Shown: piece by piece, positions 13,243 to 23,705 of the stretch
Numbering within the stretch: position 1 is the stretch's first letter
Layout of the letters: each line of letters begins with the position of its first letter
From: Engraulis encrasicolus
Lineage: Eukaryota > Chordata > Actinopteri > Clupeiformes > Engraulidae
Direction: 5' to 3'
Assembly: GCF_034702125.1 (NCBI RefSeq)
Contig: NC_085859.1
Coordinates: forward strand, 752,571-816,570
DNA length: 64,000 bases
Notes under the pieces: model-generated
The model's database searches: none
The model's input: the letters and a program-made list of their open reading frames with translations, nothing else
Told to the model about the DNA's origin: nothing
Made by a program: the position numbers and the translations under genes

Positions 13243-13885
13243 AGTTACCAGCTAATTGTTGTAAAATTACAACAAATTTGCTGGCAAAAAAGTTGCCAGC
13301 TCATTGGTGTGAAATTAAATTAAATTGCTGGTGAAAAGTTGCCAGCTACTTGAAGTAAAATTAAAGCAAATTGCTGGCAATAAAAAGTTGCCAGCTAATT
13401 GTTGTAAAATTACAACAAATTTGCTGGCAAAAAAGTTGCCAGCTCATTGGTGTGAAATTAAATTAAATTGCTGGTGAAAAGTTGCCAGCTCATTGAAGTA
13501 AAATTAAAGCAAATTGCTGGCAATAAAATGTTGCCAGCTAATTGTTGTAAAATTACAACAAATTTGCTAGCAAAAAAAGTTGCCAGCTCATTGGTGTGAA
13601 ATTGAATTAAATTGCTGGTGAAAAGTTGCCAGCTCATTGAAGTAAAATTAAAGCAAATTGCATGCAATAAAAAGTTGCCAGCTAATTGTTGTAAAATTAC
13701 AACAAATTTGCTGGCAAAAAAGTTGCCAGCTCATTGGTGTGAAATTAGGTTAAATTGCTGGTGAAAAGTTGCCAGCTCATTGAAGTAAAATTAAAGCAAA
13801 TTACTGGCAATAAAAAGTTGCCAGCTAATTGTTGTAAAATTACACCAAATTGCTAGCAACAAGTTGCCAGCTAATTGTTGCGTTC
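13243..13885. repeat. Hairpin-forming minisatellite with higher-order structure
   Basis: Monomers of about 48 bp begin GTTGCCAGCT at about 13386, 13434, 13481, 13530, 13578, 13625, 13673, 13721, 13768 and 13817, with diverged ones before and after. Three monomer types (followed by AATTGTTG, CATTGGTG or CATTGAAG) repeat in a fixed order, giving a higher-order period of 143-144 bp. The AATTGTTG type is nearly self-complementary (TTGCCAGC ... GCTGGCAA around AATTGTTGTAAAATTACAAC), so single strands can fold into hairpins. A related word also occurs at 11755-11830, near the left end of the host element. Confidence 0.88.
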
Positions 13886-14262
13886 TTCCAACGCAAACAC
13901 TGGAAACTTCACAACATTCAGTCTTTGAAAATAATGGTCCTGGACCATTCCATTCCTTCTCATGAGATTTTGAGATATATTCTGTTGCCGAAGCCATCAA
14001 AAAGCCAAATTGGACCACAGGGGGGCTGCCACACCTGAGCATCGTTTATGCTCTATGACCTGCCCATCGTCTGTATAAATGGACAGACCATCATTGGCTT
14101 CTCCCATGCCCTTTTAGCAGAGAGAAGCCCGTTTTGAATTGCACTGAGCTGAAATTAGCGCACCTGGACGTCATTTACAATCAGCTGGCTCATGACCAAA
14201 GAAGGTAGATTGGGTAAGCAGTATCACTCAATGGAAAATGCATTGGCCACAGTGTAGTAGAT

Positions 14263-14505
14263 GGGGCAGTCGTGGCTCAGTGGTTAGAGTCCTGAGTTGG
14301 CAACCCAAGGGTTCCCGGTTCAATGCCCGACCGGACCGCAGCTGAAGTGCCCTTGAGCAAGGCACCTAACCCCCACACAGCTCCCCGGGCGCCACTCAGC
14401 AGGCAGCCCACTGCTACGGACTAGTGTGTGTACTTCAATGTGATTTACTTGCCCAAATGGGATAAATGCAGAGAAAGAATTTCCCCTAGGGGACCAAAAT
14501 TGGCT
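14263..14505 (+). mobile_element. tRNA-derived SINE
   Basis: A polymerase III A box-like TGGCTCAGTGG lies at 14273-14283 and a B box-like GGTTCAATGCC at 14317-14327. The body follows, including GCCCTTGAGCAAGGCACCTA, a module common in fish tRNA-headed SINEs. It is not a functional tRNA gene, because the cloverleaf is incomplete and the body continues past the tRNA-like head. It lies inside the 4.67-kb TIR element. Confidence 0.8.
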
Positions 14506-15944
14506 ACAATCCAAATTGGCTCCTATCGTCTTCGTAGTATAAGGTGTTGCTTTAATGCCATAGAACTAATACATTTATGCTTAATGACATGGTGCACATG
14601 GTCAGTGTGTGCGATGCCATGATGGACAAAATTTGTACTCCACAAATTTGGTCGAAAGAGAATATCCGGTTGTCAGTGCCCAGTTTGTGGCCAAATTTAC
14701 TGCAGCTGTCGGTCAGCATTAATTGTGGGGGATAATTAAGGACAGGTGACAAACATTCACTATTGTATCCTATGACCTGTTCCACACTTTACCATGCTTC
14801 CAATTTGACCATGGAAGAAGAAAATTGGACTCCCCTTGCTATCATTCCGTACTACGCTCCGATGATGTCTGTAAACCCTCCTATGTCTACCTCCTTGCTC
14901 ATGACCAGGTGTGTGCGATTGAAGAGTTCAAATCAGTTCAAATCCTCTCCACCTCTATCAGGCCTGTATGCATGTTTAAAAAGCATCCAATCAGAATGTG
15001 ACCTGAGCTCCATAATTTCTGCATGTGGCTTTGCATACATTTGCATTAGGACAGCAGCCCTGACAAAACAGATCTTTACAACAGTATGATGTAAAAAGTA
15101 TTATGTGCTGCTGTACATTTACAATTGTGAATTGTACTCTATATGATATCCCACAATGCATTGCACATTACAGCAGTGAATAGTAAACTGGTATATACAT
15201 CTTCTTGATGTAGAATTCTAATGTGAAATCACGACAATCTTTTACAGTGTAGTCCTTAAAATGGCAAGGTCAAGGTCATGTTCCAGGTCTTTTCCCTATT
15301 CTGAAGAACTCGGCCATGTGCTTGCCTATTAGGTCATTATTAAGAATAAGGAACAGTCACTATAAATGTAAACCTAACATTTCCACACAGTCAGAGGATA
15401 GGACAGCACATGCACTGCAACAGTCAACACAGAGAGGAGCCCCCACTAGAAGAGGAGAAGTAAGTATGTTGCAGACTCTATGAACGAGAAATGCCCCTCT
15501 GTGAATGTGCCCTCTTATAGCACTACTGATGGGGGGAAGAGCATTGATTCCATCACCAATGTTGTACATTTATACTCTGTGATCATCAAATATTACAGCT
15601 GTTGTTGTTGATCTGGCCCCAGCCCAGACACGCAACAAGTACTTCCCAGCCAATGTTGCATCTTGCCCGGTCAATATTTTGGCCTCTCCAAAGATAGCAA
15701 GTACTGGACTGGATCAGAAACCATGGCTGCATGTTTAGTCCCAACCTCATGCAACCCCCCTACTCATGCAATCATCTCCTTACAGGATATGTTCTTTGAT
15801 CACAGTTTTTGTCAGTGATGCTCCAAGATGAGAGACTAATTGATGGAGGGGAAGCATTCTCCGCATCTAGCCAGTACCATACAGTGAGAAACACCCCCAA
15901 CTCAAAATTGCGAACGGGTCTACATGGTTGGTCCAGGACTAAAG

Positions 15945-16490
15945 GGTTAACTCCCTCTATGAGCACTTCCAGTCTGGTTTTCGCCCCCGACATAGCACAG
16001 AAACAGCCCTAGTTAAAATCACTAATGACCTGCTCATGGCTGCTGACTCTGGCCTACTCTCTATTGTCATTCTCCTTGACCTCAGTGCAGCCTTTGACAC
16101 CATCTCACATTCCATCCTTCTCCACAGACTCTCCTCAATTGGCTTAAGTAACACACCCCTTGACTGGTTCCATTCTTATCTCTCTGGCCGTTCTCAATTT
16201 ATTCCAATGAAGTCTTTTAAATCCAAGCCCTCCCCTGTCACCTCTGGTGTGTTCTGGGGCCCCTCCTCTTCATCACCTACCTCCTTCCCCTTGGTAATAT
16301 CTTCCGCAAATTCAAAATTAATTTCCATTGCTATGCTGATGACACCCAGCTCTATTTATCTGGCAAACCCTCTGACACTCTCCCTCCCCCCTCCCTCACC
16401 ACCTGTCTTTCTGAAATCAAATCCTTGTTCACCTCAAATTTTTTGAAACTGAATTCGAACAAAACTGAAGTCCTACTTATAGGCACCACT
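15945..16490 (+). pseudogene. L2-like LINE RT fragment
   Basis: A plus-strand fragment starting abruptly after the TIR element. It encodes FQSGFRPRHSTETAL, VILLDLSAAFDTISHSILLH and DWFHSYLSGRSQF. After a frame break near 16255 it continues with [13 protein letters not shown] in another frame and then [15 protein letters not shown]. This is the RT palm and following region of an L2-type LINE, distinct in sequence from the L2 copies at 3-5.7 kb and 26.7 kb. Both ends are truncated; the right end joins a TRIM exon fragment at 16489. Confidence 0.82.
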
Positions 16491-16581
16491 GAACTTCTCC
16501 ACCATTTCAGCAATCAGAGGGTTTTTGTGGAGGACAGGCCTGGAGTTGAAGGTGTGTTTGCACAGGTGACAGCTGTATTCT
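16489..16581 (-). pseudogene. Fragment of a TRIM RING exon
   Basis: These 93 bases align without gaps to 63383-63475 inside the RING exon at the right end of the window, with 10 mismatches (about 89% identity by eye). Translated on the minus strand they give [10 protein letters not shown] and then AEMVEKF, which keeps the last CxxC of the RING and the following linker. Only this internal piece is present, fused to an LINE fragment, so it cannot encode a working domain. It may be a transduced or duplicated piece of a TRIM gene. Confidence 0.8.
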
Positions 16582-16698
16582 GGGATCAGCTTTTTGCTGT
16601 GATCAACCTGCCAAACAACATTTTTATGGATACAAAAAAAATCACTGCTCACTCATGTCAGTAGCCATGACAACACACCTGAATGGCTCTCCGCAATA

Positions 16699-16734
16699 CA
16701 CACACACGCACGCACGCACGCACACACACACACA

Positions 16735-16812
<78 letters not shown>

Positions 16813-16934
16813 AACACACACACACACACTCTCTCTCTCTCACACACACACGCAAACACACACACACACTCTCTCTCTCACACGCACACACACATTCACA
16901 CTCTCTCTCTCTCACATACATACACATACACTCA

Positions 16935-16971
<37 letters not shown>

Positions 16972-16998
16972 TCTCTCTCAATCTCTCTCTCTCTCTCG

Positions 16999-17092
<94 letters not shown>
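16699..17092. repeat. Compound CA/CT microsatellite
   Basis: Alternating blocks of (CA)n and (CT)n. The long frames of Thr-His and Ser-Leu repeats have no coding meaning. Confidence 0.97.
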
Positions 17093-17093
<1 letters not shown>

Positions 17094-17269
17094 GAAGATA
17101 TACTGTCCCTTGAATCAGATCCAGGAGCACATTACATTACTTTAGGCTGCATGTGGCTGACACATTCATCCAAAGCGACTTTACAATTTACGACATAATC
17201 ATAGAATACACCACTTACAGATATTAGCAGGAAATATACAGACAGACCAAAAAGTGCAGATGCGAAGTA

Positions 17270-17715
17270 GGATTAGTGCTTTTGCTTTCTACACACATGA
17301 AAAAGGGGATCTTCTCCATTTTGAAATTCAAGAACTTCAGCAGCAAACATACTGAACTTTGTCCATGCTAATAAAATTTAATATTACTTTATTACTTAGT
17401 ACATATTCATGAAAAGGTCAAATCTGACCATTCTACACAGTGCAATACCTACTCTGGCCACCATCCTACAGAGTGCAATACCTACTCTGGCCACCATCCT
17501 ACACAGTGCAATACCTACTCTGGCCACCATCCTACACAGTGCAATACCTACTCTGGCCACCATCCTACACAGTGCAATACCTACTCTAGCCACCATCCTA
17601 CACAGTGCAATACCTACTCTGGCCACCATCCTACACAGTGCCATACCTACTCTAGCCACCATCCTACACAGTGCAATACCTACTCTGGCCACCATCCTAC
17701 ACAGTGCACCTTTAA
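17270..17715. mobile_element. TTAA-type MITE copy with internal minisatellite
   Basis: The segment 17270-17440 matches 51541-51770 (shared words include AAAAGGGGATCTTCT, CCATTTTGAAATTC and TTATTACTTAGT). The right end, CACAGTGCACCTTTAA at about 17701-17715, corresponds to CACAGTGTCCCTTTAA at 51771-51786. This family is common in teleosts and ends in TTAA. In this copy a 33-bp unit has been amplified just before the terminus. Confidence 0.65.
17438..17706. repeat. 33-bp minisatellite, about 8 copies
   Basis: The unit contains CCTACTCTGGCCACCATCC and CACAGTGCAATA. Because 33 is a multiple of 3 it keeps open frames on both strands (for example a repeated TLATILHSAIP). These frames are an artefact of the repeat. 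Confidence 0.93.
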
Positions 17716-17756
17716 ATACATTAGCAAGTTCCAGTACACTAGCACAGGGTAAAGAA

Positions 17757-18058
17757 GAGTACACACACTTACTTTCATACGATACCATACTCATAAGGGT
17801 TAAGTAGTAGACACATTTACTTTCATAAAATACCATACTCATCAGGGTTAAAGTTGTACACACACTTACTATCATACGATACTGTACGGAGCAGTAGAAT
17901 ACACACATTTACTTTCATAAAATACCATTCTCATAAGGGTTAAGTAGTACACTTACTTTCATACGATACTGTACGGAACGGTAGAATACACACACTTACT
18001 TTCATACGATACTGTACATAACAGTAGAATACACACATTTATTTTTATTTCATAAAAT
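17757..18058. repeat. Diverged 40-50-bp tandem repeats
   Basis: Repeats of ACACACTTACTTTCATACGA or ATACACACATTTACTTTCAT, followed by CATACTCATAAGGGTTAAG or CTGTACGGAACGGTAGAAT. About seven units of variable length. Confidence 0.75.
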
Positions 18059-18794
18059 AGGTTACCGTCCTCCACTATCATCCTCTATGACATTGTCATC
18101 TGGACCTGTCGTTTCATATTGTATATTATCATATTATTTTATATTATACAATAGTTAGATCCGGTCAATTTATTTTACGATATCTGATTGGATGAGACAC
18201 GTTCTACTGGCATTCTACGCGTCAGTAAGGAGGATGATGTCTAGGTGGACATCATCCCCAGAGACTCATCACACCTAATAATCACTCCGCCGTGGAGGGA
18301 ATGTAACCAGGGCCGTGCATTTTGAACTCGCCGTCATTCTATCTCATAGTCTACTGCGGAGAAAGTGAATGTAACCAGGGCCGCGTAGTTTGAACTCACC
18401 ATCATTCTATTCCATTGTTCTATGCTGGACTAAGTTGGACGCACGCACTCCCGCATGACAGAGACGCGTATCCCAGTTGGTAGCTGGATTCAGGCAGAGA
18501 GGAAAGAAGTTATCCGATTCTAGTGCAGTTGTCTTGGCAGTTGGCACACCTCTGCGGCCGCAAGTTAGTAGTCTTTTGGAGGCAATCTAACATATGTAGC
18601 CTAGGCCTACTTTAAATATCTATTCATACATGGAAGATAATTTCAAACGGGAGATATGCGGGACAGCGGACATTTTTTTTACACAGAGACAGAAAGACTG
18701 TCAGTCTCCTGCAGTGTTTGAGAACCGCTATAATCGGATCTCATTTGCGCTGCGGGAGAGGGAATGACGAGGAAGAGATGCCCTTAAAAATATA
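18059..18794. other. No gene recognised; short 73-bp duplication
   Basis: Two neighbouring copies of GAATGTAACCAGGGCCG followed by TTTGAACTC and ATCATTCTAT lie at about 18298 and 18371. The segment 18700-18794 also resembles 23926-24000. No supported coding sequence. Confidence 0.45.
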
Positions 18795-18802
18795 GCCTAG
18801 AC

Positions 18803-19952
18803 CCCCCATACTCAAATAGCGGCTCGCGAGCCATTTGTGGCTCCCGGGGCATCTATTTTTGGCCCTCGAATAATTTTGAAAAATTAAAAAAATATTTTTT
18901 TTTTTTGGTCCGATCGCGCTGTCGGCTCTTATTTTGAAATCGCGCCACAGACGCAATGAAGAAGCGTGCCGTGCCCCGCCCCCTCAGGCAGTTTCTTCCT
19001 CTTTGTGTCAGTCACTACAGGCTCCGGACAGAAGCACCTACGACGCTGGCATTAGAGGTTGTGAGGTAGACTACAAGGGGAGGACTGTATCAGAGCCTGT
19101 AAATATGCATCGTTTTTGAAAGTAATGGTCCACATTTGATTGCAAACAGTGTGTTAGGACTTCGAATTGGTTTAGCAGTAGCTGTAGCTAGTTGCTAACA
19201 CAAATGAAGGCAAACTGTGTTTGAGCTCTGCTGGCACTATTGGTAGCAAAAACGAATTGCTTAATAAACTTTTCACACTTTTAAACAGTCCCCAAATAGT
19301 TTGTTTGAAATGCAAAGACCCTCATAATACTGCAAACAAAGTTATGAGCAACTTGACAATTTATTATTGGCTTTTGCATTTAATCAACATGGCGTCAAAT
19401 ATGCCATTTTCTTGTTGACAAAACCTGGTGTTCTCTTATCTATGTGTCCTCTTTGTTGGGTCCATTATTGCCTCTGATTCTCATTATGTGAGAGCTGCAT
19501 AAACAAAGTCATAATAAGCAACATGTGTTTGAAAAGTGTTATCTTCAGGCTTATTGGTTTTCTCACTAAGAAATGAATCTTTATGAACGTAGTCTGCAAA
19601 TATAGGCTAACAGATAATCTTATGTCATTTAAAAAAAAATACTGAAGGGTGGGTGGCAATGAGAGCAAGGCAGGCACCTCACCCCACAATGCAGGCCCTT
19701 TATGAGAGAAATGTTCTCCCATCCTGTCACTAGAAACTAAATATCTACTGTGGGTGTGAGTGCGTGTGTATTGTGCTTACAAAGGACTTATGTTTTATTT
19801 AATTTTTAATTTTCTCTCTTTCTTTATTTTTAACTTTTTTTTTGTTTTGTTTTTTGGGGGGGAGGGGGGGGGTCGTGTCGGCCCGGCCCGGCCCTTTATT
19901 GGGAGGAATTTTTAAAAACTGGCCCTCGGGGACTTTTAATTGAGTACCCCTG
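18803..19952. mobile_element. Non-autonomous hAT-type element
   Basis: The element is flanked by the perfect 8-bp direct repeat GCCTAGAC (18795-18802 and 19953-19960), the hallmark of hAT insertion. The right end in reverse complement begins CAGGGGTACTCAATT, a typical hAT terminus. The left end is a degraded counterpart, CCCCCATACTCAAAT. Subterminal sequence mentions GGCTCGCGAGCC on the left and runs of GGCCCGG on the right. No transposase is recognised in its 1150 bp. Confidence 0.85.
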
Positions 19953-20147
19953 GCCTAGACTATCAGCAAAGCGTGCAGTCCACCACGCACAAATCAATGA
20001 ATAGTAGGCTACATCTGGAAGCAAGACGTCATATGCCCGTTCCCAATAACTGCCTAAGTTTTGCCGTTGTGCACTTTCATTTGAAAAGACTATTTGCTTG
20101 CTTAAGTTAGGAATTTGCTTAAGAGAAACTATAAAACAGACATAACA

Positions 20148-22151
20148 ATGCTGCCTGCTGTATTGCTCTACCTGCTGGGCCTTACACTGACAACCCCTGT
20201 TGAGGACCCTTCCGGACAAAATGGGATGGACGTTAAACCTACTTTTCACTGGATTACGTCCCGATGCGCAACCATGCCGAGCTTGGAATTGGCACCATTT
20301 TCGCGGTGGATTGGGCCTTCTGCAGAGCACTTCGTTGGTTTGCTTGGATGTGGGGGCGGCCTGTGCCAGCGACGAGAGCAGGTGTGGATGGAGGCGCTGC
20401 GCTCTCGCACGGTCGCGGCAGCTGGTGGACTCCGGAGTAGAACGATCAAGGCATTGTGGATTACTCTCCTGTTGCTTCTCTCGGGTAATATCCACCCTAA
20501 CCCGGGGCCTGAACGGACCCAGCTCGAAACACCAGCTGATCTGGCAAGTTGCAACGGGTTACGCTTTGTTCATCTTAATGTGCGCAGTCTATTAAGGAAG
20601 ATAGACTCTGTTCGCATATGGGCAAAGTTGGCTGACTGCGATGTCATGGTTCTCTCAGAGACGTGGCTGAAACCCTCAATAACAAACACATCCATAAACA
20701 TCGAAGGATACAACACCTTCAGGTCTGACCGCCTTAGCAAAGGAGGTGGCGTTGCTGTTTTTATTAAATCACATTTTAACTGTTCAATCACGGAATCCTT
20801 TACAAGATCCAAATATTATGAACTAGTGACTGTTAAAATGGAGCTCCCCAATGGCGCGGACATCAGTGTTGTGGGATGTTATCGCCCACCGTCAGCTGTT
20901 CCCGACGCAGCAGTTGCTCTTATCGACCATTTAAACAAACTGTCTGGGAAAGAGTTTATTTTGATGGGAGATTTGAACTGGAACTGCCTGCCCTGCATGC
21001 CGGGGGAGCTGCAGGACATATGCGATGTTATGCAATTGTCGCAAATTATAAACTCTCCCACTCGTCTTAATTCAAAGCACATGGAGAAATCCACGCTCAT
21101 TGATGTTATTCTTACAAACTGCGCTTTTAAATATTATGCAACAGGGGTGTTTTGCAATTATATTAGTGATCACTGTGCTATTGCTTGCGTGAGAAAATGT
21201 AAAACTGTGAAGCCCAAACCACGTTTCATTCATAAAAGAAACTATAAGCACTTTAATGAGCAGGCCTTTTTGCATGATCTTTATGACAGTGATCTGCATC
21301 GTATCGGTGGGATGGTTGATGTTGAATTAGCCTGGGATTTTTTTAAAACTGCTTTTACTAAATTAATTGATAAGCACGCCCCCATGAGGAGATATCGGGT
21401 CAGTGGCAGAGATAATCCGTGGTTTGATGATAACCTGGCAAACCATATCAGGCAGAGGGATAAGGCTTGGTCTCTGGCCAAGCGACAAGGCGATCCTGTA
21501 TCCTGGAATAATTATAGGGCACTACGAAATAAGTGTACAAAGTTAGTTAAAGCTGCCAAAAGCAACCATTATATGCAATTGATAAACGAAAATTTAAATG
21601 ACCCCTGTAAATTCTGGAAGTTGATTAAGTCCACAGAGGGAGCTGTTGAAATACCCACACTACCTGAAGTATTAAATACATCTCAAGGTGAGGTTAAAGG
21701 GAAGGATAATATTATAAATGCATTTAATGAACATTTTAATATGGCGGCAGAGAAAGTTACATCTCACCTTCCGGTGTCAGGTAACCTTACTCTGCCTCAA
21801 AAAGAAATCTCATCCTGTTTTAATTTCGCAGCTATTACACCCTTCCAAGTGTATCAAGCACTGTCAAAATTAGATGTAAGAAAATCCACTGGTGCAGACA
21901 AAATTGAGCCCCTTTTTTTGAAGGCAGCAGCAAGTGTGATTGCCAGTCCTATAGCCTCAATATTTAATCTTAGCCTCACAAGTGGTGAAATTCCAAGGTC
22001 ATGGAAATCAGCAATGGTTCTCCCGCTACTAAAAGGAGGTGACCCCTCATTGCCTGACAATTATCGGCCCATTTCTAGATTATCAGTAACTGCTAAAATA
22101 TTTGAGTCTTTAGTGAATGAGCAGGTTAAACATTATTTGACTGCAAATTAA
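20148..22151 (+). pseudogene. LINE ORF: 2A-like leader, endonuclease, N-terminal RT
   Basis: This is the start of a CR1/L2-group LINE polyprotein, from the ATG at 20148. A hydrophobic stretch (about residues 102-111) leads into SGNIHPNPGP at residues 112-121, which resembles 2A ribosome-skipping peptides whose consensus is D-(V/I)-E-x-N-P-G-P. An APE endonuclease follows: FVHLNVRSL, LSETWL, GGGVAVFIK, VGCYRPP, LMGDLNWN, DVILTN and SDHCAI. The RT begins at KSTGADKIEP, then NYRPISRLS. The frame ends at TAA (22149-22151), where relatives read Lys, consistent with an AAA to TAA change. Coding similarity continues beyond the stop, so this is a broken gene rather than a natural end. Confidence 0.88.
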
Positions 22152-23367
22152 ATTTTATCATCTACACAATCAGGATTCAGACAATATCACAGCACTATCA
22201 CCGCCACTACTTTAGTTTCCAATGACATAAACTCTGTCCTAGATAGAGGTCCTGTGCAGCTCTTTTTGTTGATCTTTCTAAGACTGTGTAAATCATGACC
22301 TTCTGTTGCAACGACTACAACATATTGGTTTTAGTGACATGACACGGAAGTGGTTTTTAAATTATTTATCTGGGAGAACCCAATGTGTAGCTGTTGACAA
22401 TAGTAATTCTGCTCTGGTAGGGGTCAAAATGGGTGTGCCTCAAGGGTCAATTTTGGGGCCTATTTTGTTTACTATTTATATAAATGACCTCTGTGTTGGT
22501 CTTGATTCAGCAAAGGTGCATCTGTATGCTGACGACACTGTTCTGTATACATCTGCCCCCTCTGTAAATACTGCAGTTGAGACTCTTCAAACTGCTTTTA
22601 GTGTTTTGCAGACGTCTTTGCTAAGTCTGCGTTTGGTCCTAAATGCAAAGAAAACAAAGTACATGGTTTTCACGCGTACCCGCTCATCATTATCTAATGT
22701 TGAAGTGTCCACTACTGATGGTACCTTGCTAGAAAGGGTTAAAACATACAAGTACTTAGGGATTTGGCTTGATGAAAAGTTGAACTTTGAATCACATATT
22801 GACCATCTTCTTAAAAAGCTTAGACCAAAACTGGGTTTTTATTTCCGTTTGAAAAAATGTTTTCCTTTTGCTGCTAGGCTAAGATTGGTCCAGAGTACAT
22901 TTTTACCCATCTTAGATTATGGTGACATATTATACATGCATGCGTCCACCTCTCTTCTAAAGAAACTAGATGTAGTTTACCATGCGGCACTGCGTTTTAT
23001 TACAAACGCAAATATGAAAACACATCACTGCGCATTGTATGAAATGGTAACATGGACTTCACTATCACTTAGGAGAAAAAGCCATTTCCTCATTTTTATT
23101 GTGAAGGCATTGGTGGGTAAACTCCCATCATATATCAATTGTCTGGTGTCACGCCAAACCAGCTCCTATGGCACTAGGTCAGGAAATAAAATTATCTTAA
23201 ATATCCCTACAGTGCGTACTGAATTAGGTAAGACTTCTTTTAGTTCATATGCCCCACATGTTTGGAATAACCTCCAAAACACATTAAGCTTGGCATCTGT
23301 GCCCTCTGTAGAGAGTTTTAAAAATCTTTTAAAAACAACTTTAGTAGAGGAGTGTCACTGCTTTTAA
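22152..23367 (+). pseudogene. Same LINE: RT palm and C-terminal part
   Basis: After the stop the protein similarity continues in the same frame (ILSSTQSGFRQYHST). It then breaks near 22265-22290, where the usual DLSKAFDTVNH motif appears as DLSKTVNH across a frame change. A long frame from 22306 to 23367 carries GVPQGSILGPILFTIYINDL, the catalytic YADD (22524-22535) and TYKYLGIWLDEKLNF. It ends with a LINE C-terminal region containing YGTRSGNKI and VWNNLQNTL. Together with the upstream stop this gives at least three lesions, so the copy cannot make full-length protein. Confidence 0.87.
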
Positions 23368-23529
23368 ACTCAGTTTTACAGAGGTTTTGTGTGTGTGTGT
23401 GTTTTTATGTCAGATTTCATTAGTTTGTTAGTTCTTACTGTTTAGTGATTGATGTTCTTACTTGTTAGTCTTGTCCAGTGTCTATTTTGTTTGCCCCTAT
23501 GTCTGATATGTCTTTTATCCTTACGTGTG

Positions 23530-23562
<33 letters not shown>

Positions 23563-23705
23563 TGTTTTTTATGTCATAATATGCATGTGCCTCCACTGTC
23601 TTAATGCCATCTTGGCCAGGACTCCCTGGAAGAAGAGGTTTCTACCTCAATGGGACCTTCCTGGTAAAATAAAGGTCAAATAAAAAAATTAAAAATAAAA
23701 AAAAG
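23368..23705 (+). mobile_element. 3' untranslated tail of the same LINE
   Basis: The tail includes a long T run (about 23530-23557), then CTTGGCCAGGACTCCCTGGA, TCTACCTCAATGGGACCTTC and AAATAAAGGTCAAATAAA. This combination is a familiar ending of fish CR1/L2-type elements. The full element therefore spans about 20.0-23.7 kb on the plus strand. Confidence 0.8.

Larger units (their letters stand above)
11275..15941. mobile_element. 4.67-kb element with 60-bp TIRs
   Basis: The left end (11275-11334) begins TAGTCCTGGACCAACCATGT. The right end (15882-15941) is its inverted complement, with two mismatches in 60 positions. AAG trinucleotides flank both ends (11272-11274 and 15942-15944), suggesting a 3-bp target duplication. 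No transposase is recognisable inside, so it is probably non-autonomous. It contains a CCAG-rich palindromic tract, a hairpin minisatellite and a SINE. The right end abuts an L2 fragment. The superfamily is not assigned. Confidence 0.65.

Noticed and set aside
13243..13885. CRISPR-like regular repeats
   Set aside because: Units are contiguous with no unique spacers and the genome is vertebrate; this is a minisatellite. The same applies to 17438-17706.
14263..14340. tRNA gene
   Set aside because: A and B boxes are present, but the cloverleaf is incomplete and a SINE body follows.
16489..16581. Functional RING gene at 16.5 kb
   Set aside because: Only 93 bp of the exon is present and the first zinc-binding cysteines are missing.
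19896..20495. 199-codon minus-strand open frame
   Set aside because: It runs antisense to the 2A-LINE start and across a hAT end; no domain.
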